From positions 310,001 through 374,000 of the forward strand of contig NZ_WEZG01000003.1 of NCBI RefSeq assembly GCF_009176975.1: a stretch of DNA of 64,000 bases, given 5' to 3'. The notes beneath the pieces were generated by a model. It did not search any database. It was not told the origin of the DNA and worked only from the letters and a program-made list of their open reading frames with translations. The stretch's first letter is position 1. Each line of letters opens with the position of its first letter. A program made the position numbers and the translations under genes. The stretch is from Aureimonas psammosilenae. Its GTDB lineage: Bacteria > Pseudomonadota > Alphaproteobacteria > Rhizobiales > Rhizobiaceae. This document shows positions 52,076 through 61,080 of this stretch, piece by piece.

Positions 52076-52633
52076 CTACTTCACGACGCTCTTCAGCGTG
52101 GCGTTTTCCGCGACCACCGCCCCGCCATTGTCGTTCGGGGTGATCTCGCGGATCGCGCCGAGACCCGGCAGAACCGAGCCGACCTTGACGCGCAGAAGTT
52201 CCTCGCTCGTCGCCAGGATCGCCTCGTTCTCGAACACCATGATGATCTGATAATCCTGCGGCGTCGGCGGGTGTGCGCGCACGAGAACCGGCACCGGAAG
52301 GCTGGCGATCGCCGCGCCTTTCCCCTCTCCTTCCGGCGCAGGCGTCGCGCCGGTTTCGATCGGATCGAGATCGTTGAGTTCGATGGACGCCAGAAGTTTG
52401 CGATTGAAATAATCGGGGTCGTGAAGTGTCACGCCGACCACACCGATGCAGAAGGAAAGCGAGGTCGCCGTCACCAGCCCGAGAAAGATCCGCTCCAAGC
52501 CGGAGGTCCGCGTGGCCTCGATGGCTCGCGGCGCGATCGACGCCTCCGCCGGTCGGCGACCGAAGACGGTCCGAGAAGCATCGTCGCGTCCGGTTCGGAC
52601 CGAAGATCGTTGAATGTTGGACGGAACAGGCAT
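52076..52633 (-). CDS. conserved unknown single-pass membrane protein
   Basis: This 185-residue protein has a basic, disordered N-terminus of about 45 residues and one membrane helix near residues 48-70 (IFLGLVTATSLSFCIGVVGVTL). A periplasmic domain of about 115 residues (YQIIMVFENEAILATSEELLRVKVGSVLPGLG, then IREITPNDNGGAVVAENATLK) is followed by the end. The last part, with paired strands and a G-rich turn, appears conserved in rhizobia, but I know of no function. The gene is divergent from the PilZ gene. Confidence 0.65.
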   Translation of the reverse strand: MPVPSNIQRSSVRTGRDDASRTVFGRRPAEASIAPRAIEATRTSGLERIFLGLVTATSLSFCIGVVGVTLHDPDYFNRKLLASIELNDLDPIETGATPAPEGEGKGAAIASLPVPVLVRAHPPTPQDYQIIMVFENEAILATSEELLRVKVGSVLPGLGAIREITPNDNGGAVVAENATLKSVVK

Positions 52634-52726
52634 CGGTGCGACCGGGAGCTTCGAGACCCCCGCAGATTGCCGCCCGCGTGGTTAACGCCCGCCGTTCAGG
52701 CTCGATTGGCCCGAAATCTTCCGCAG

Positions 52727-52785
52727 GTCAGGGTTAGCGTTTCGTCAAATCACACCAGCCATGGTGATCCAGCGTTAACCCTGAC
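52727..52785 (+). promoter_or_regulatory. long inverted repeat upstream of the PilZ gene
   Basis: GTCAGGGTTAGCG (52727-52739) and CGTTAACCCTGAC (52773-52785) pair over 13 positions with one G-T wobble. A 33-base centre contains a second imperfect pair (ATCACACCA and TGGTGAT). The repeat ends 52 bases before the PilZ ATG and about 93 bases from the divergent start at 52633, so it could be an operator for either gene or a 5'-leader hairpin. Confidence 0.4.
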
Positions 52786-52837
52786 GGGCGAAAGCAGGCG
52801 CGTTTTAGCAACCGATCTTATGTTCTAGGCTATCTAT

Positions 52838-53230
52838 ATGCGGAGCAACCGACAGGCCGGACCTGTGATCGACTGGCGTAAATTCTTCACCTCCCCTTCT
52901 CGAAGCCCCCTCGCCGAACGGCGGAGGGAACGGCGCAACCGCACGCGCCTGAGGCCCGGAAAGGTCGTCGGGGAAGACCAGCGTTTCCTGGCGGATTGCA
53001 CCATCCTCGACCGGTCCTCGAATGGCCTGCGCGTGCGCTGCTTCGGTCCTATCGAGAACGGGGACGATAAGGTCGCCGTGTTCGATGAGAACGAAGGCAT
53101 CCTCTTGTCCGGCCGGATCGCCTGGAGCCGGGACTCCGAAATCGGCATCGATGTCGAGGGCGACGGCAAGCCGGCGGACGACGCCACGCGCCGGCGACTG
53201 AGCGGCCCTTATTACGCCGTCGGCGACTGA
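52838..53230 (+). CDS. PilZ domain protein (c-di-GMP binding)
   Basis: This 130-residue protein contains both c-di-GMP-binding motifs of PilZ: the Arg-rich RxxxR in RRRERRNRTRLRPGK near residue 30, and DRSSNG (D/NxSxxG) near residue 59, followed by GLRVRCFGP. Near the end GRIAWSRDSEIGIDVEG continues the barrel. It stands just upstream, in opposite orientation, of a large flagellar region, so a role in motility control is plausible but not shown. Confidence 0.88.
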   Translation: MRSNRQAGPVIDWRKFFTSPSRSPLAERRRERRNRTRLRPGKVVGEDQRFLADCTILDRSSNGLRVRCFGPIENGDDKVAVFDENEGILLSGRIAWSRDSEIGIDVEGDGKPADDATRRRLSGPYYAVGD

Positions 53231-53282
53231 CCCGTCATGGCGGACGAGCGACCATGCCCGTCCGTCCGGCCCTGAACCAAGT

Positions 53283-55520
53283 TCAAAGCAGGGCGAGAAG
53301 CGAATTTCCCGCCCCTGACGTCGACGAGGACGCGCCGCTCATCAGTTGAAGCACGGGCGAGCTCGCGTTGGACGTGTCGCCATTGGCCATGTCGTACATC
53401 GCCGAGAAGCGGCTGATGAACTTGTCGAGCTTCTTGGAATCCTTGAAGTCTTCCAGCTTGAACTTCTTCTCCAGAATCGAGACCTGCTTGTCGGTATCGA
53501 GCTGCGAAAAGCCGGTGGGCAGGCTGAACGCGGTCATCACGACCTTCAATGCCGCTTTGTCGGCGAGGATCGACGTCATGGACGTCAGGTCGGACGCTGT
53601 GCGGCGGAAATAGAGCGCAAGGCGCACGCCCTCCTGTCCCTCGTCGCCAGCCTTGGTTTCCAGGGTCTGGAGCAGGAATTTGTTGGCGGTCGTCAGCTTC
53701 GCCGCCCCGGACTGCGAGCCAAATGCCTCGCGGCTGACCGTGCCCGAGGTCGTGAAGCTGAAGGCCTGCGCGAACTTCACGTAGGAGCCGTCCTCCGCGC
53801 CCGTATAAGCGAAGCTTTTCTTGTCGGAGAGGTCGCTCGTCAGAATCTTCTTGAGATCGGCCGTCGAGAGCTTGTTGTCGTCGAGCCCATAAGCCTTCAG
53901 GGCGTAGTTGAGGGTCTTGGTGTCTTTCAGAAGGGCATCCAGCGAAGTGAGCTTCGGAATCGCTTCGAGATAGGCCTTCGTATCCGTCTTGATCAGTTCC
54001 TGTTTGGCTTTCGACAGGTTCTCGCCGAAGCTTTCCTTGTATTTGACACCGGTCGTCGTTTGAGCGCTCGTGGATTGCACGAGCCGCTGCGGCGCCGCCT
54101 TGCCCTCGGAATCGAAGTTGAAGGCGTTGGCGAGCTTCACGAAGCGCTCGTCCTTCAGCTTGTTCACGTAGCTGTTCGGGTCGGAAACGTCGCTGGTGAG
54201 AACGCGACGGACCTGAAAGAGCGACGTTTCCTTCGGGTCGATGTCGAAGGCCTTCAAGGCGTAGTTGATCGCGTCGTTTCCGAAAGCCGGGTCCTTGGTC
54301 AGAAGGTCGGTGACGGAATTGATGTTGTCCATCAAGAACTTGAAGCTGCTCGTCTGCTTCGAGTCCTTCGATATCGCGATAACCGTGTAATTGCGGAAGT
54401 AGGCCGCTTCCAGTTTTTGTTGCTGATCGGCTGTTTGCATACCTCCACTAATTGCATTCCCGTCCTTATCGAAATTGAAAGCAGCGCGGAGATTTGTGAA
54501 TTGTTCTTTGCGGCTGGTCGGTACGTTCGGGTTCGCCATCATGTTCAGGTAGGTGTCGGAAGCCCAGGCCGTGGAATCACTGGACAGGATTTTCTTGAAG
54601 TAGTCCGGAGTCTCAATCGTCGGATCGAAACCGAAAGCGGTAGCGACGTATTCGAACAAACGAGGATTATCCAAGAGATCATCCACATCGCCGATGCGCC
54701 CCGCCGCTGTTTGCAGCTTGAAGAAATCGGTATTGAATGCGGCGGCGGCTGGATTGTTATTGTTCCCGGTCGCCACATTGTAGTTATAAATCAACTGGCT
54801 TTTATCAGACGGATCCTGCGCGAATAGTACGTTCGTTGTCCCGGCGACAGGAATAACATCGCCATTTTGGTCGAAGTTGAACAATTCGTGGATCTTCATC
54901 CAACCGATCGGGTTCGTCGTCGTCGTCCCGTTCGGCAGCGTATTCGTCAGCGCCTGACGCGCGAAGTCCTTCGAAGTCGTTTCCGGATCGGCTCCGATCG
55001 AGCGCAGGACGACTTCGTAAAGGGCCGTATTGTTCAGGAGATCGTCGACCGTCTTCACCGAGCCGATATTGGCTTGGTAGTAGTTCGTCTTCTGCGCGGC
55101 CACGACGCCCTGGCGCACGCGGCGGTCGTTATAGGAATCCACCATGGACTCGGTCTGCGTGGAGTTCTGGACGACCTTGGTCTCGCTTGCCGCGTTCGTG
55201 CCGAAGTTGAAGGCGGCGGCGAAGGTGCGATACTTCTTGTCGGCCAACTGGTTGGCGAAGGAGCTCGAACTTTTCAGATCGCTTTCCAGCACCTTGCGGA
55301 TCAGGCCCTTGGAGGACATCTGATCCTCCAGCCCGTAGGCCTTCATGGCGTAGGAATAAAGACGGTAGTTGTCGAGAAGGTCGTCGACCGTCTTAACCTT
55401 GCCGATGTTCTCGTTGTAGTAGGCCGCCTCTTTCTTGACCGCAGTGGAATTTTCCAAACGCTCCAGGGTCTTCGACATGTTCGAAGCGTAGAGCTTGTAG
55501 CCGAGAAGGGTCGAAACCAT
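53283..55520 (-). CDS. DUF1217 protein with six repeats in the flagellar cluster
   Basis: This 745-residue protein has six copies of a DUF1217-like unit, each starting with a VDDLL-type turn, then a Y-A-x-x-A-(F/Y)-x-(L/I/F) helix: about residues 42-67 (KTVDDLLDNYRLYSYAMKAY), 154-180, 276-301, 400-430, 523-549 and 645-670. Units are about 120 residues apart and end in xx(A/F)F(N/S)F. There is no signal peptide and the N-terminus MVSTLLGYKLY is typical of rhizobial members. It is probably a flagellar or type III exported protein, but its function is unknown. The G+C content drops in the middle (about 54400-54900). Confidence 0.8.
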   Translation of the reverse strand: MVSTLLGYKLYASNMSKTLERLENSTAVKKEAAYYNENIGKVKTVDDLLDNYRLYSYAMKAYGLEDQMSSKGLIRKVLESDLKSSSSFANQLADKKYRTFAAAFNFGTNAASETKVVQNSTQTESMVDSYNDRRVRQGVVAAQKTNYYQANIGSVKTVDDLLNNTALYEVVLRSIGADPETTSKDFARQALTNTLPNGTTTTNPIGWMKIHELFNFDQNGDVIPVAGTTNVLFAQDPSDKSQLIYNYNVATGNNNNPAAAAFNTDFFKLQTAAGRIGDVDDLLDNPRLFEYVATAFGFDPTIETPDYFKKILSSDSTAWASDTYLNMMANPNVPTSRKEQFTNLRAAFNFDKDGNAISGGMQTADQQQKLEAAYFRNYTVIAISKDSKQTSSFKFLMDNINSVTDLLTKDPAFGNDAINYALKAFDIDPKETSLFQVRRVLTSDVSDPNSYVNKLKDERFVKLANAFNFDSEGKAAPQRLVQSTSAQTTTGVKYKESFGENLSKAKQELIKTDTKAYLEAIPKLTSLDALLKDTKTLNYALKAYGLDDNKLSTADLKKILTSDLSDKKSFAYTGAEDGSYVKFAQAFSFTTSGTVSREAFGSQSGAAKLTTANKFLLQTLETKAGDEGQEGVRLALYFRRTASDLTSMTSILADKAALKVVMTAFSLPTGFSQLDTDKQVSILEKKFKLEDFKDSKKLDKFISRFSAMYDMANGDTSNASSPVLQLMSGASSSTSGAGNSLLALL

Positions 55521-55628
55521 TGCGTCGATGCGTCCAGAGGCAAGGACGCGCCTGCGCGTCGCTTTCGAGAATCCTACCGAATCGTCGTGAGCGAAATCCT
55601 AACGGTTCCGGTCCCGCCGAAGTCGGGT

Positions 55629-56099
55629 TCAGTTGGCGGAAGCCGTTTTCGGCGACATGTCGTCTTTCGGCAGGAAGTCGAACTGCTCCACCAGGACCTC
55701 GTGGATGAGTTCCTGATCGTAGCGCTTGTTGACGCTGTCCTTGATCTTCGTCTTGAGGCCGTCGAGGTCGTATTTCTGCGGATTCTGGAAATCGAAATCC
55801 GAGGTCTGGTAGACGGCCGTGAAGGCGTCGTTCATGACGAAGGCATCCGGCGGCACCGCGAGCTTGTTCGCGATCTCGCCGTCGATCGTGTAGACGAAGC
55901 GGGCAAGCACATAGCCGGCGATCCGGTCCTTGGTGAGGATCGGCACCGTGATGCTTTCAGTCTTGCGCCAGTCGAGACCGTTGAAATAGGTCGGCTCGTG
56001 CTTCTCCTCGACCGCCGGCCCCTGCATGGAGGCCGCGACGTAGCTGGCACCGAGCGAGGCGACGCAGACCCAGAGGCCGATGGCGAGGGTCTTGATCAT
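55629..56099 (-). CDS. conserved membrane-anchored protein of the flagellar cluster (FliL-like topology)
   Basis: This 156-residue protein has one N-terminal hydrophobic segment (about residues 4-24, LAIGLWVCVASLGASYVAAS) and a periplasmic part. That part contains TESITVPILTKDRIAGYVLARFVYTID, DAFTAVYQTSDFDFQNPQKYDL and a helical end. The topology and strand pattern recall FliL, but the sequence is not a clear FliL. Rhizobial flagellar operons have such a gene here. The start overlaps the stop of the preceding gene by ATGA. Confidence 0.65.
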   Translation of the reverse strand: MIKTLAIGLWVCVASLGASYVAASMQGPAVEEKHEPTYFNGLDWRKTESITVPILTKDRIAGYVLARFVYTIDGEIANKLAVPPDAFVMNDAFTAVYQTSDFDFQNPQKYDLDGLKTKIKDSVNKRYDQELIHEVLVEQFDFLPKDDMSPKTASAN

Positions 56100-56467
56100 C
56101 TGCCGCTCTTCACGCCGTTGACCGAGGAGCCATAGGTGCCGTCGGACTCGGCGTCCTTGAGGCTCTGCGCGATGATGCCGGAAATCTCGGAGGCCGCTTC
56201 CATGTGAAGCGACAGGACGCGGCTATTTTCTTCCAGCCGGCTCTTCAGCGTGCCGAGGCGCTCTCTCAGAACAGGCGTCACGGCGGAAGGGTCGAGACCG
56301 CGCGAGATGCGCGTCATTTCCAGAAGGCTCTGGTTCTTGCAATTGGTGACCTCGGACAGGTCGATGCGGCGACCGGAGCGCAGCGCCTCGGTTTCGCCAG
56401 CGAGAATGCCTTCGAGCCGGTTGATGGCCTGGATGAGAACCGCTTCCACCGTGTTGAACTCTCTCAA
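56096..56467 (-). CDS. FlgN-like helical flagellar protein
   Basis: This 123-residue all-helical protein (VEAVLIQAINRLEGILAGETEAL, CKNQSLLEMTRI, VLRERLGTLKSRLEENSRVL) has the size and coiled-coil pattern of FlgN, the export chaperone for FlgK and FlgL, both encoded about 6 kb away. The similarity is in pattern rather than strong motifs, so this is an inference. The gene is coupled to the following one by ATGA and lies 39 bases after the FlgJ-like gene. Confidence 0.65.
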   Translation of the reverse strand: MREFNTVEAVLIQAINRLEGILAGETEALRSGRRIDLSEVTNCKNQSLLEMTRISRGLDPSAVTPVLRERLGTLKSRLEENSRVLSLHMEAASEISGIIAQSLKDAESDGTYGSSVNGVKSGR

Positions 56468-56506
56468 ATGTCGCGATGATCGCGGTTGAACGGGAAACTC
56501 GGCGCT

Positions 56507-56905
56507 TCAGAGCGTGCCGGGTTTGGAATGGGCTGCGCCGGTGGCGACCGCGGCATCCTTGGCGAGGGCCTCGGTCGAATGCGCCAGGATGGAAGCGTTG
56601 CGCTCTTCCACCATCTTGGCGATGCCGATCCCGCCGGCCGCCGCCATTTCCGCGCCGATATGTTCGGCCAGCATGGAGCGCCAGATCGAGCCTGCCGTGC
56701 CTTCGCCGAAATAGCTGGAATCGGCCTTGGGCAGCATCGGCTCCACGAAGCTCTGCATCACGAAGCTTTCGAACTTCTGGGCGGGCGTCAGCTCGCCGCT
56801 TCGGGACCCGCGCGAAACGGCGTTGAACGGCAGGGCGCGTTCGACGGCGGTGCTGCCTTGAGCGCGGGCCGCCCCCTCCGGGGCTCCGATCGGCTTGATC
56901 GTCAT
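56507..56905 (-). CDS. rod-binding protein, FlgJ N-terminal-domain type
   Basis: This 132-residue protein has the rod-binding domain pattern at about residues 42-100: AQKFESFVMQSFVEPMLPKA, then FGEGTAGSIWRSMLAEHIG, then AAAGGIGIAKM. It lacks the C-terminal muramidase domain of enterobacterial FlgJ, which is usual in alphaproteobacteria, where a separate SltF-like enzyme cuts peptidoglycan. It acts as a cap or scaffold for rod assembly in the periplasm. Confidence 0.8.
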   Translation of the reverse strand: MTIKPIGAPEGAARAQGSTAVERALPFNAVSRGSRSGELTPAQKFESFVMQSFVEPMLPKADSSYFGEGTAGSIWRSMLAEHIGAEMAAAGGIGIAKMVEERNASILAHSTEALAKDAAVATGAAHSKPGTL

Positions 56906-56951
56906 CTCTCGTCCGTCCGCTGTATATGCACCGAGATTTAGCCGGACCGTC

Positions 56952-57359
56952 TTATTCCAGGCTTGCGCCGGTGGCGGCGAGATAGTCGTCGAGGGCGAGA
57001 TCCAGATCGTCGCGCTCTTCCCGGCGCAGCGCGATCAGATCGGCCTCGGCCACCGCCCGCTCCATGCGTTTCTCGATGCGCTGCGCTTCCACGAGCGCCT
57101 TGCCGGTCGCCTCGCGGTTCTGGACGTTGAGGACGATCTTCGCCTCGTTGCGGCGCAGGGCCGAAGCGCGGCCTTCGAGAAACAGACCGTTGAGGAGAGA
57201 CTGGGTGCCGAGGCTTTCCAGAATTTCCGCGCTCGTCGCCTTCAGTTCCGCTTCTTCCCGGACGAGTTCGGCCAGACGCCATTCGGCAAGGCGTCGCTTG
57301 CGCGCCTGCACATCCAGAAGCCGCTTCAGCCGCTCGGCCCGGTCGCGCTCCGTGCTCAT
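56952..57359 (-). CDS. coiled-coil protein, FliJ-like
   Basis: This 135-residue protein is almost entirely charged helix (ERDRAERLKRLLDVQARKRR, LAEWRLAELVREEAELK, EAQRIEKRMERAVAEADLIALRREERDD). It resembles FliJ, which helps the export ATPase complex, but no firm motif exists, so the assignment rests on size, composition and place directly after fliR. The start overlaps the fliR stop by ATGA. Confidence 0.6.
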   Translation of the reverse strand: MSTERDRAERLKRLLDVQARKRRLAEWRLAELVREEAELKATSAEILESLGTQSLLNGLFLEGRASALRRNEAKIVLNVQNREATGKALVEAQRIEKRMERAVAEADLIALRREERDDLDLALDDYLAATGASLE

Positions 57360-58105
57360 CCGTTGAAGACCCAGGTCTGGAAGGTGCCGACGAAGATGCG
57401 CAGGAAGTCACCGACGGCGAAGCCCAGAAGCACCATGCCGCCGGCGATCACGAATGGCATGGAGATGAAGTAGACGGGGATCTGCGGCGTCATCTTGTTC
57501 ATCAAGCCGATCGCGAAGTTGACGATCACCGCGTAGATCACGAAGGGGCTGGCGATCCGCAGACAAAGCGTGAAGGTCTCGTCCAGATTGTCGGTCAGCG
57601 AAACGAGGCTGGCCCGCGGCCCGAAGCCCGCCGCGACAGGCATCGCGCCATAGGAAGCGACGAGCGCGCGCAGAACTTCCGCGTGGAGGTTCAGGGTGAA
57701 GATCATCACGGTCGCCGTCAGCGTGATCAGCGAGGCGATGGCCGGTTCCTGGTCGTCGATGGACACGCCGAAGGCCTGCCCCATGCCGATGGCGTTGGCG
57801 ACGAAGGTGCCGGAGAACTGCAGCGCCAGCATGAAGAAGCGGCCGAGAAGACCGATCAGCATGCCGTTCAGAAGTTCGGTCACGACATATTGCAGGCGCA
57901 GGTCGTCGCCCGCCCCCAGCATGATTGCCTTCAGGTCCGGCATGATGCCCGGCGCGATCACCATGGAAGCGGCGACCGCCACGAACAACCGAACCTGCAC
58001 CGGAATGCGCGACGAGGAATAGCCCGGCAGCAGCATCAGGCACGCGCCGACGCGGCAGAAGATCAGGAACAGCGACAGGATCGTCGCGGTGGTGTCGGCG
58101 TTCAC
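57356..58105 (-). CDS. fliR: flagellar export gate protein FliR
   Basis: This 249-residue polytopic protein has about six hydrophobic segments. Typical FliR blocks are FCRVGACLMLLPGYSSSRIPVQVRL at the start, FANAIGMGQAFGVSIDDQEP-like FVANAIGMGQAFG, and ISMPFVIAGGMVLL near the end. It forms the core channel of the flagellar type III export apparatus with FliP and FliQ. It lies 13 bases downstream of flhA. Confidence 0.94.
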   Translation of the reverse strand: MNADTTATILSLFLIFCRVGACLMLLPGYSSSRIPVQVRLFVAVAASMVIAPGIMPDLKAIMLGAGDDLRLQYVVTELLNGMLIGLLGRFFMLALQFSGTFVANAIGMGQAFGVSIDDQEPAIASLITLTATVMIFTLNLHAEVLRALVASYGAMPVAAGFGPRASLVSLTDNLDETFTLCLRIASPFVIYAVIVNFAIGLMNKMTPQIPVYFISMPFVIAGGMVLLGFAVGDFLRIFVGTFQTWVFNG

Positions 58106-58118
58106 CGGCTTGAGGCCC

Positions 58119-60206
58119 TTACGAGATGGCGCCGAGGGGCTTGATGTCGACGCCGCGCGCGATCTCCAGATGCGACAGCACCGGCAGGTTCACGAAGATG
58201 CGCTCGATCATCATCCGCACATAGGGGCGCGCGTCGGGCGAAGCGACGAGCACGAAGTTCTCGCCCTGGTCGGTCTTTTCGCGGATGACCTTGGTGGCTT
58301 CGCCGGCGAACTGTTCCACGAGGCGCGGATCGATATCGAACTCGATGACATCACCCTTCGCGTCGCGCTTCAAGGCTTGGTGGAAGGCGAGATCCCAGCG
58401 ATTCCCGAGCCTTAGGACGCCGAGCTGACCTTTATGCAGAAGATCACCGCAGATCTGCTGCGCCATGCGCATGCGCACATGCTCCACGATCTTCTCCGAC
58501 CGGCGCACATGGGGCGCGATCTCGGCAATAGCTTCCAGGATCAGCGTCAGGTTGCGGATCGAGACGCGCTCGGCGAGCAGGAGCTTCAACACTGCCTGAA
58601 GGCCGCTATGGCTCATATGGGCGGGCACGATCTCGTCGATCAGCCGCTTGTATTCGGGCTCCAGCCGGTCGAGCAGCGAGCGCATGTCCTTGTAGGACAG
58701 AAGATGCGCCAGATTGTTGCGGATGACCTCCGACAGATGCGTCAGGATGATCGAAAGCGTGTCCACCGGCTCGAAGCCGGCGCGGCGCGCGGCCGACGCG
58801 AAGGTTTCGGAAATCCAGGCGGCGCGCAGGCCGAAGGCCGGCTCCTTGGTCAGATCGTGCGGGATATCGGGAACGGGGCTGTCGCCCAGCACGATCAGGA
58901 GTTCGCCGAGCCGCAGCGACTGGCTCGCCACCGTCGTGCCATGGACCTTGATCTCGTAGGACTTGGAATCCACCGACAGGTCGTCGGACAGCTTGATTTC
59001 AGGCACCACGAAACCGTAGCGCGAGGCGAAGCGGCGGCGCATCTTGCCGACGCGATTGCCGAGCTCATCGCGGGCGAAGGCGAGATGGGCGGCCATCTGC
59101 TTGCCGAGAACCAGCTCGACCTCGACGATGCGCAACGACTCCTTCACCGACTGGCGCTCGGTCTCGACCTTGGCCGCCTCGATCAGCTTTTGCTCTTCGG
59201 CGACGGCCCGTTCGGCGGCGGCGCGCTGGCGCGGCACCGTATAGCCGACGAAGCCGAGGCCGATCGCGGCGAGAAGGAAGGGCAGCATCGGCAGGCCCGG
59301 CAGAAGCGACAGGACGAGCATCAGGGCCGCCGCGACCATCATGGCGCGCGGGTAATAGCCGAGCTGCGAGATGATCGCCTTTTCGGCCGCGCCCCTCGTG
59401 CCGCCCTTGGACACGAGGAGGCCCGCGGCGAGCGACACGATCAGCGCCGGGATCTGCGTCACGAGACCGTCGCCGACCGAGAGCTTCACGAACACGTCGG
59501 CGGCGGTCGCGGCGTCCATGCCGTGGCGGGTGACGCCGATGATGATGCCGCCGAAGATGTTGACGGCGGTGATGATGAGGCCGGCGATGGCGTCGCCGCG
59601 CACGAATTTCGAGGCACCGTCCATGGAGCCGAAGAAGGAGCTTTCTTCTTCAAGCTCGCGGCGGCGCGCTTGCGCCTGGCGCTCGTCGATGAGACCGGCC
59701 GACAGGTCGGCGTCGATGGCCATCTGCTTGCCGGGGATAGCGTCGAGGGTGAAGCGGGCGCCGACTTCGGCGATTCTGGTCGCGCCCTTGGTGATGACGA
59801 GGAAGTTGACGGTGATGAGGATCGCGAAGACCACGAGGCCGATCACGAAGTCGCCGCCCATCACGAATTGCGAGAAGCCGCCGATGACGTGGCCGGCCGC
59901 GTCGTGCCCCTCGTTGCCGTGGGACAGGATCACGCGGGTCGTCGCGATGTTCAGCGACAAACGCAGCATGGTGGCGATCAGGAGCACGGTCGGGAAGGAC
60001 GAGAAGTCCAGCGGCTTCTCGATCCACAGGGCGACCATCAGGATCAGCACCGACAGGGCGATGGAGATCACCAGCCCGAAGTCGATGATGAAGGGCGGAA
60101 TCGGAACGAACAGCACCGCCATGATGAAGATGATGCCGAGCGCGAAACCGATATCGCGGCGACTGGCGGCGGGCGGGCTGAGTTTGACGCTGTCGACGAC
60201 GGCCAT
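58119..60206 (-). CDS. flhA: flagellar export protein FlhA
   Basis: This 695-residue export gate protein has eight membrane helices in the first about 330 residues. The conserved FHIPEP-family block has [20 protein letters not shown] and [15 protein letters not shown], plus [19 protein letters not shown]. The C-terminal cytoplasmic half forms the nonameric ring that accepts export substrates ([35 protein letters not shown]). The ATG at 60206 is preceded by a 177-base gap to fliQ that contains a strong hairpin. Confidence 0.95.
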   Translation of the reverse strand: MAVVDSVKLSPPAASRRDIGFALGIIFIMAVLFVPIPPFIIDFGLVISIALSVLILMVALWIEKPLDFSSFPTVLLIATMLRLSLNIATTRVILSHGNEGHDAAGHVIGGFSQFVMGGDFVIGLVVFAILITVNFLVITKGATRIAEVGARFTLDAIPGKQMAIDADLSAGLIDERQAQARRRELEEESSFFGSMDGASKFVRGDAIAGLIITAVNIFGGIIIGVTRHGMDAATAADVFVKLSVGDGLVTQIPALIVSLAAGLLVSKGGTRGAAEKAIISQLGYYPRAMMVAAALMLVLSLLPGLPMLPFLLAAIGLGFVGYTVPRQRAAAERAVAEEQKLIEAAKVETERQSVKESLRIVEVELVLGKQMAAHLAFARDELGNRVGKMRRRFASRYGFVVPEIKLSDDLSVDSKSYEIKVHGTTVASQSLRLGELLIVLGDSPVPDIPHDLTKEPAFGLRAAWISETFASAARRAGFEPVDTLSIILTHLSEVIRNNLAHLLSYKDMRSLLDRLEPEYKRLIDEIVPAHMSHSGLQAVLKLLLAERVSIRNLTLILEAIAEIAPHVRRSEKIVEHVRMRMAQQICGDLLHKGQLGVLRLGNRWDLAFHQALKRDAKGDVIEFDIDPRLVEQFAGEATKVIREKTDQGENFVLVASPDARPYVRMMIERIFVNLPVLSHLEIARGVDIKPLGAIS

Positions 60207-60324
60207 CGGGCGCTCCCGGGAGCATCATGCTCCCTCGAGAAAGGCGGTTCGTCCGACGAACGTCATGCCCGCCGGATGCCCTTCCTTTTCCACGCAAAGC
60301 CTTGAGCCGGGCTGGAAATGCGAA

Positions 60325-60356
60325 GAACCGCGCCCGGCGGAGGCCGGACGCGGTTC
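60325..60356 (-). other. intercistronic hairpin between fliQ and flhA
   Basis: GAACCGCG..CCGGC and GCCGG..CGCGGTTC form a stem of 13 pairs with one mismatch and a four-base loop. No T run follows on the minus strand, so it is more likely an mRNA-stability or partial-termination element than a full terminator. It lies 28 bases after the fliQ stop. Confidence 0.5.
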
Positions 60357-60383
60357 GAATGGACACGCGAAAAGCGATGTCGG

Positions 60384-60650
60384 CTAGAAGCCGTGCTCGA
60401 TGCGCGAGAAGCTTTCCTGCGTGAAGGCGTAGACCTGCGCGCCCGTGAAGGAGGCGGTGAAGGCGATGATGACGAAGATCGCGATGATCTTCGGCACGAA
60501 GGTCAAGGTCACTTCCTGGATCTGGGTCAGCGCCTGGAAGAGAGCGATGACGATGCCGACCAGCATCGCACCGATCACGGCCGGCCCGGAGGCGATCACG
60601 ACCGTCCAGATGGCGGACTGCACGATGTCGATGGCGTCGGCTTCGTTCAT
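60384..60650 (-). CDS. fliQ: flagellar export protein FliQ
   Basis: This 88-residue protein has two membrane helices (about residues 16-40 and 52-74) and the hallmark LVGIVIALFQALTQIQEVTLTFVPK between them. It is part of the FliPQR export channel. It starts four bases after the flgD stop, in the same transcript. Confidence 0.95.
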   Translation of the reverse strand: MNEADAIDIVQSAIWTVVIASGPAVIGAMLVGIVIALFQALTQIQEVTLTFVPKIIAIFVIIAFTASFTGAQVYAFTQESFSRIEHGF

Positions 60651-60654
60651 GGCC

Positions 60655-61080
60655 TCACTCCACCTTGATGCCGTTGCCGAGAACGACCGTCTTGCCCGTA
60701 TCCAACGTGGCGGTGGCCACGCCGTCCTTCAGCGAGACCGACTTGACCACGCCCTTCGTGGTGCCGTCGGAATCGGTGACCGTGCGGCCGATCACGCCGT
60801 CCGCCTGGCCGAGCATCGATGTCGTCATGATCGTGCTGAGCTTATCGTTCAGCTTGATCGATTGCTCGACATTGGAGAAGGACGCGAGCTGGCTGAGCTG
60901 TTCGGTCGGATCGGACGGGTTCAGCGGGTCTTGGTTCTTCATCTGGGCGACGAGAAGCTGAAGAAAGGCGTTGTAGTCGAGGGCCGCCTTTTCCGCGTCG
61001 GTCTTCTTCGTCGTGGTGGTCGTGGCCGTCGCGCTCGATGCGGCGGCAGTGGCGTTTCCTACCGTGTCGACAGTGCTCAT
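60655..61080 (-). CDS. flgD: flagellar hook capping protein FlgD
   Basis: This 141-residue FlgD has the conserved capping segment DYNAFLQLLVAQMKNQDPLN, PTEQLSQLASFSNVEQSIKLN (about residues 36-78), followed by the strand-rich part. The length equals short alphaproteobacterial FlgD; the Ig-like domains of longer relatives are absent. The start overlaps the flbT stop. Confidence 0.94.
   Translation of the reverse strand: MSTVDTVGNATAAASSATATTTTTKKTDAEKAALDYNAFLQLLVAQMKNQDPLNPSDPTEQLSQLASFSNVEQSIKLNDKLSTIMTTSMLGQADGVIGRTVTDSDGTTKGVVKSVSLKDGVATATLDTGKTVVLGNGIKVE

Noticed and set aside
60345-60360. GGTTCGAA resembling a tRNA T-loop
   Set aside because: It is one arm of the fliQ-flhA intercistronic hairpin; no acceptor stem, anticodon arm or CCA end surrounds it.
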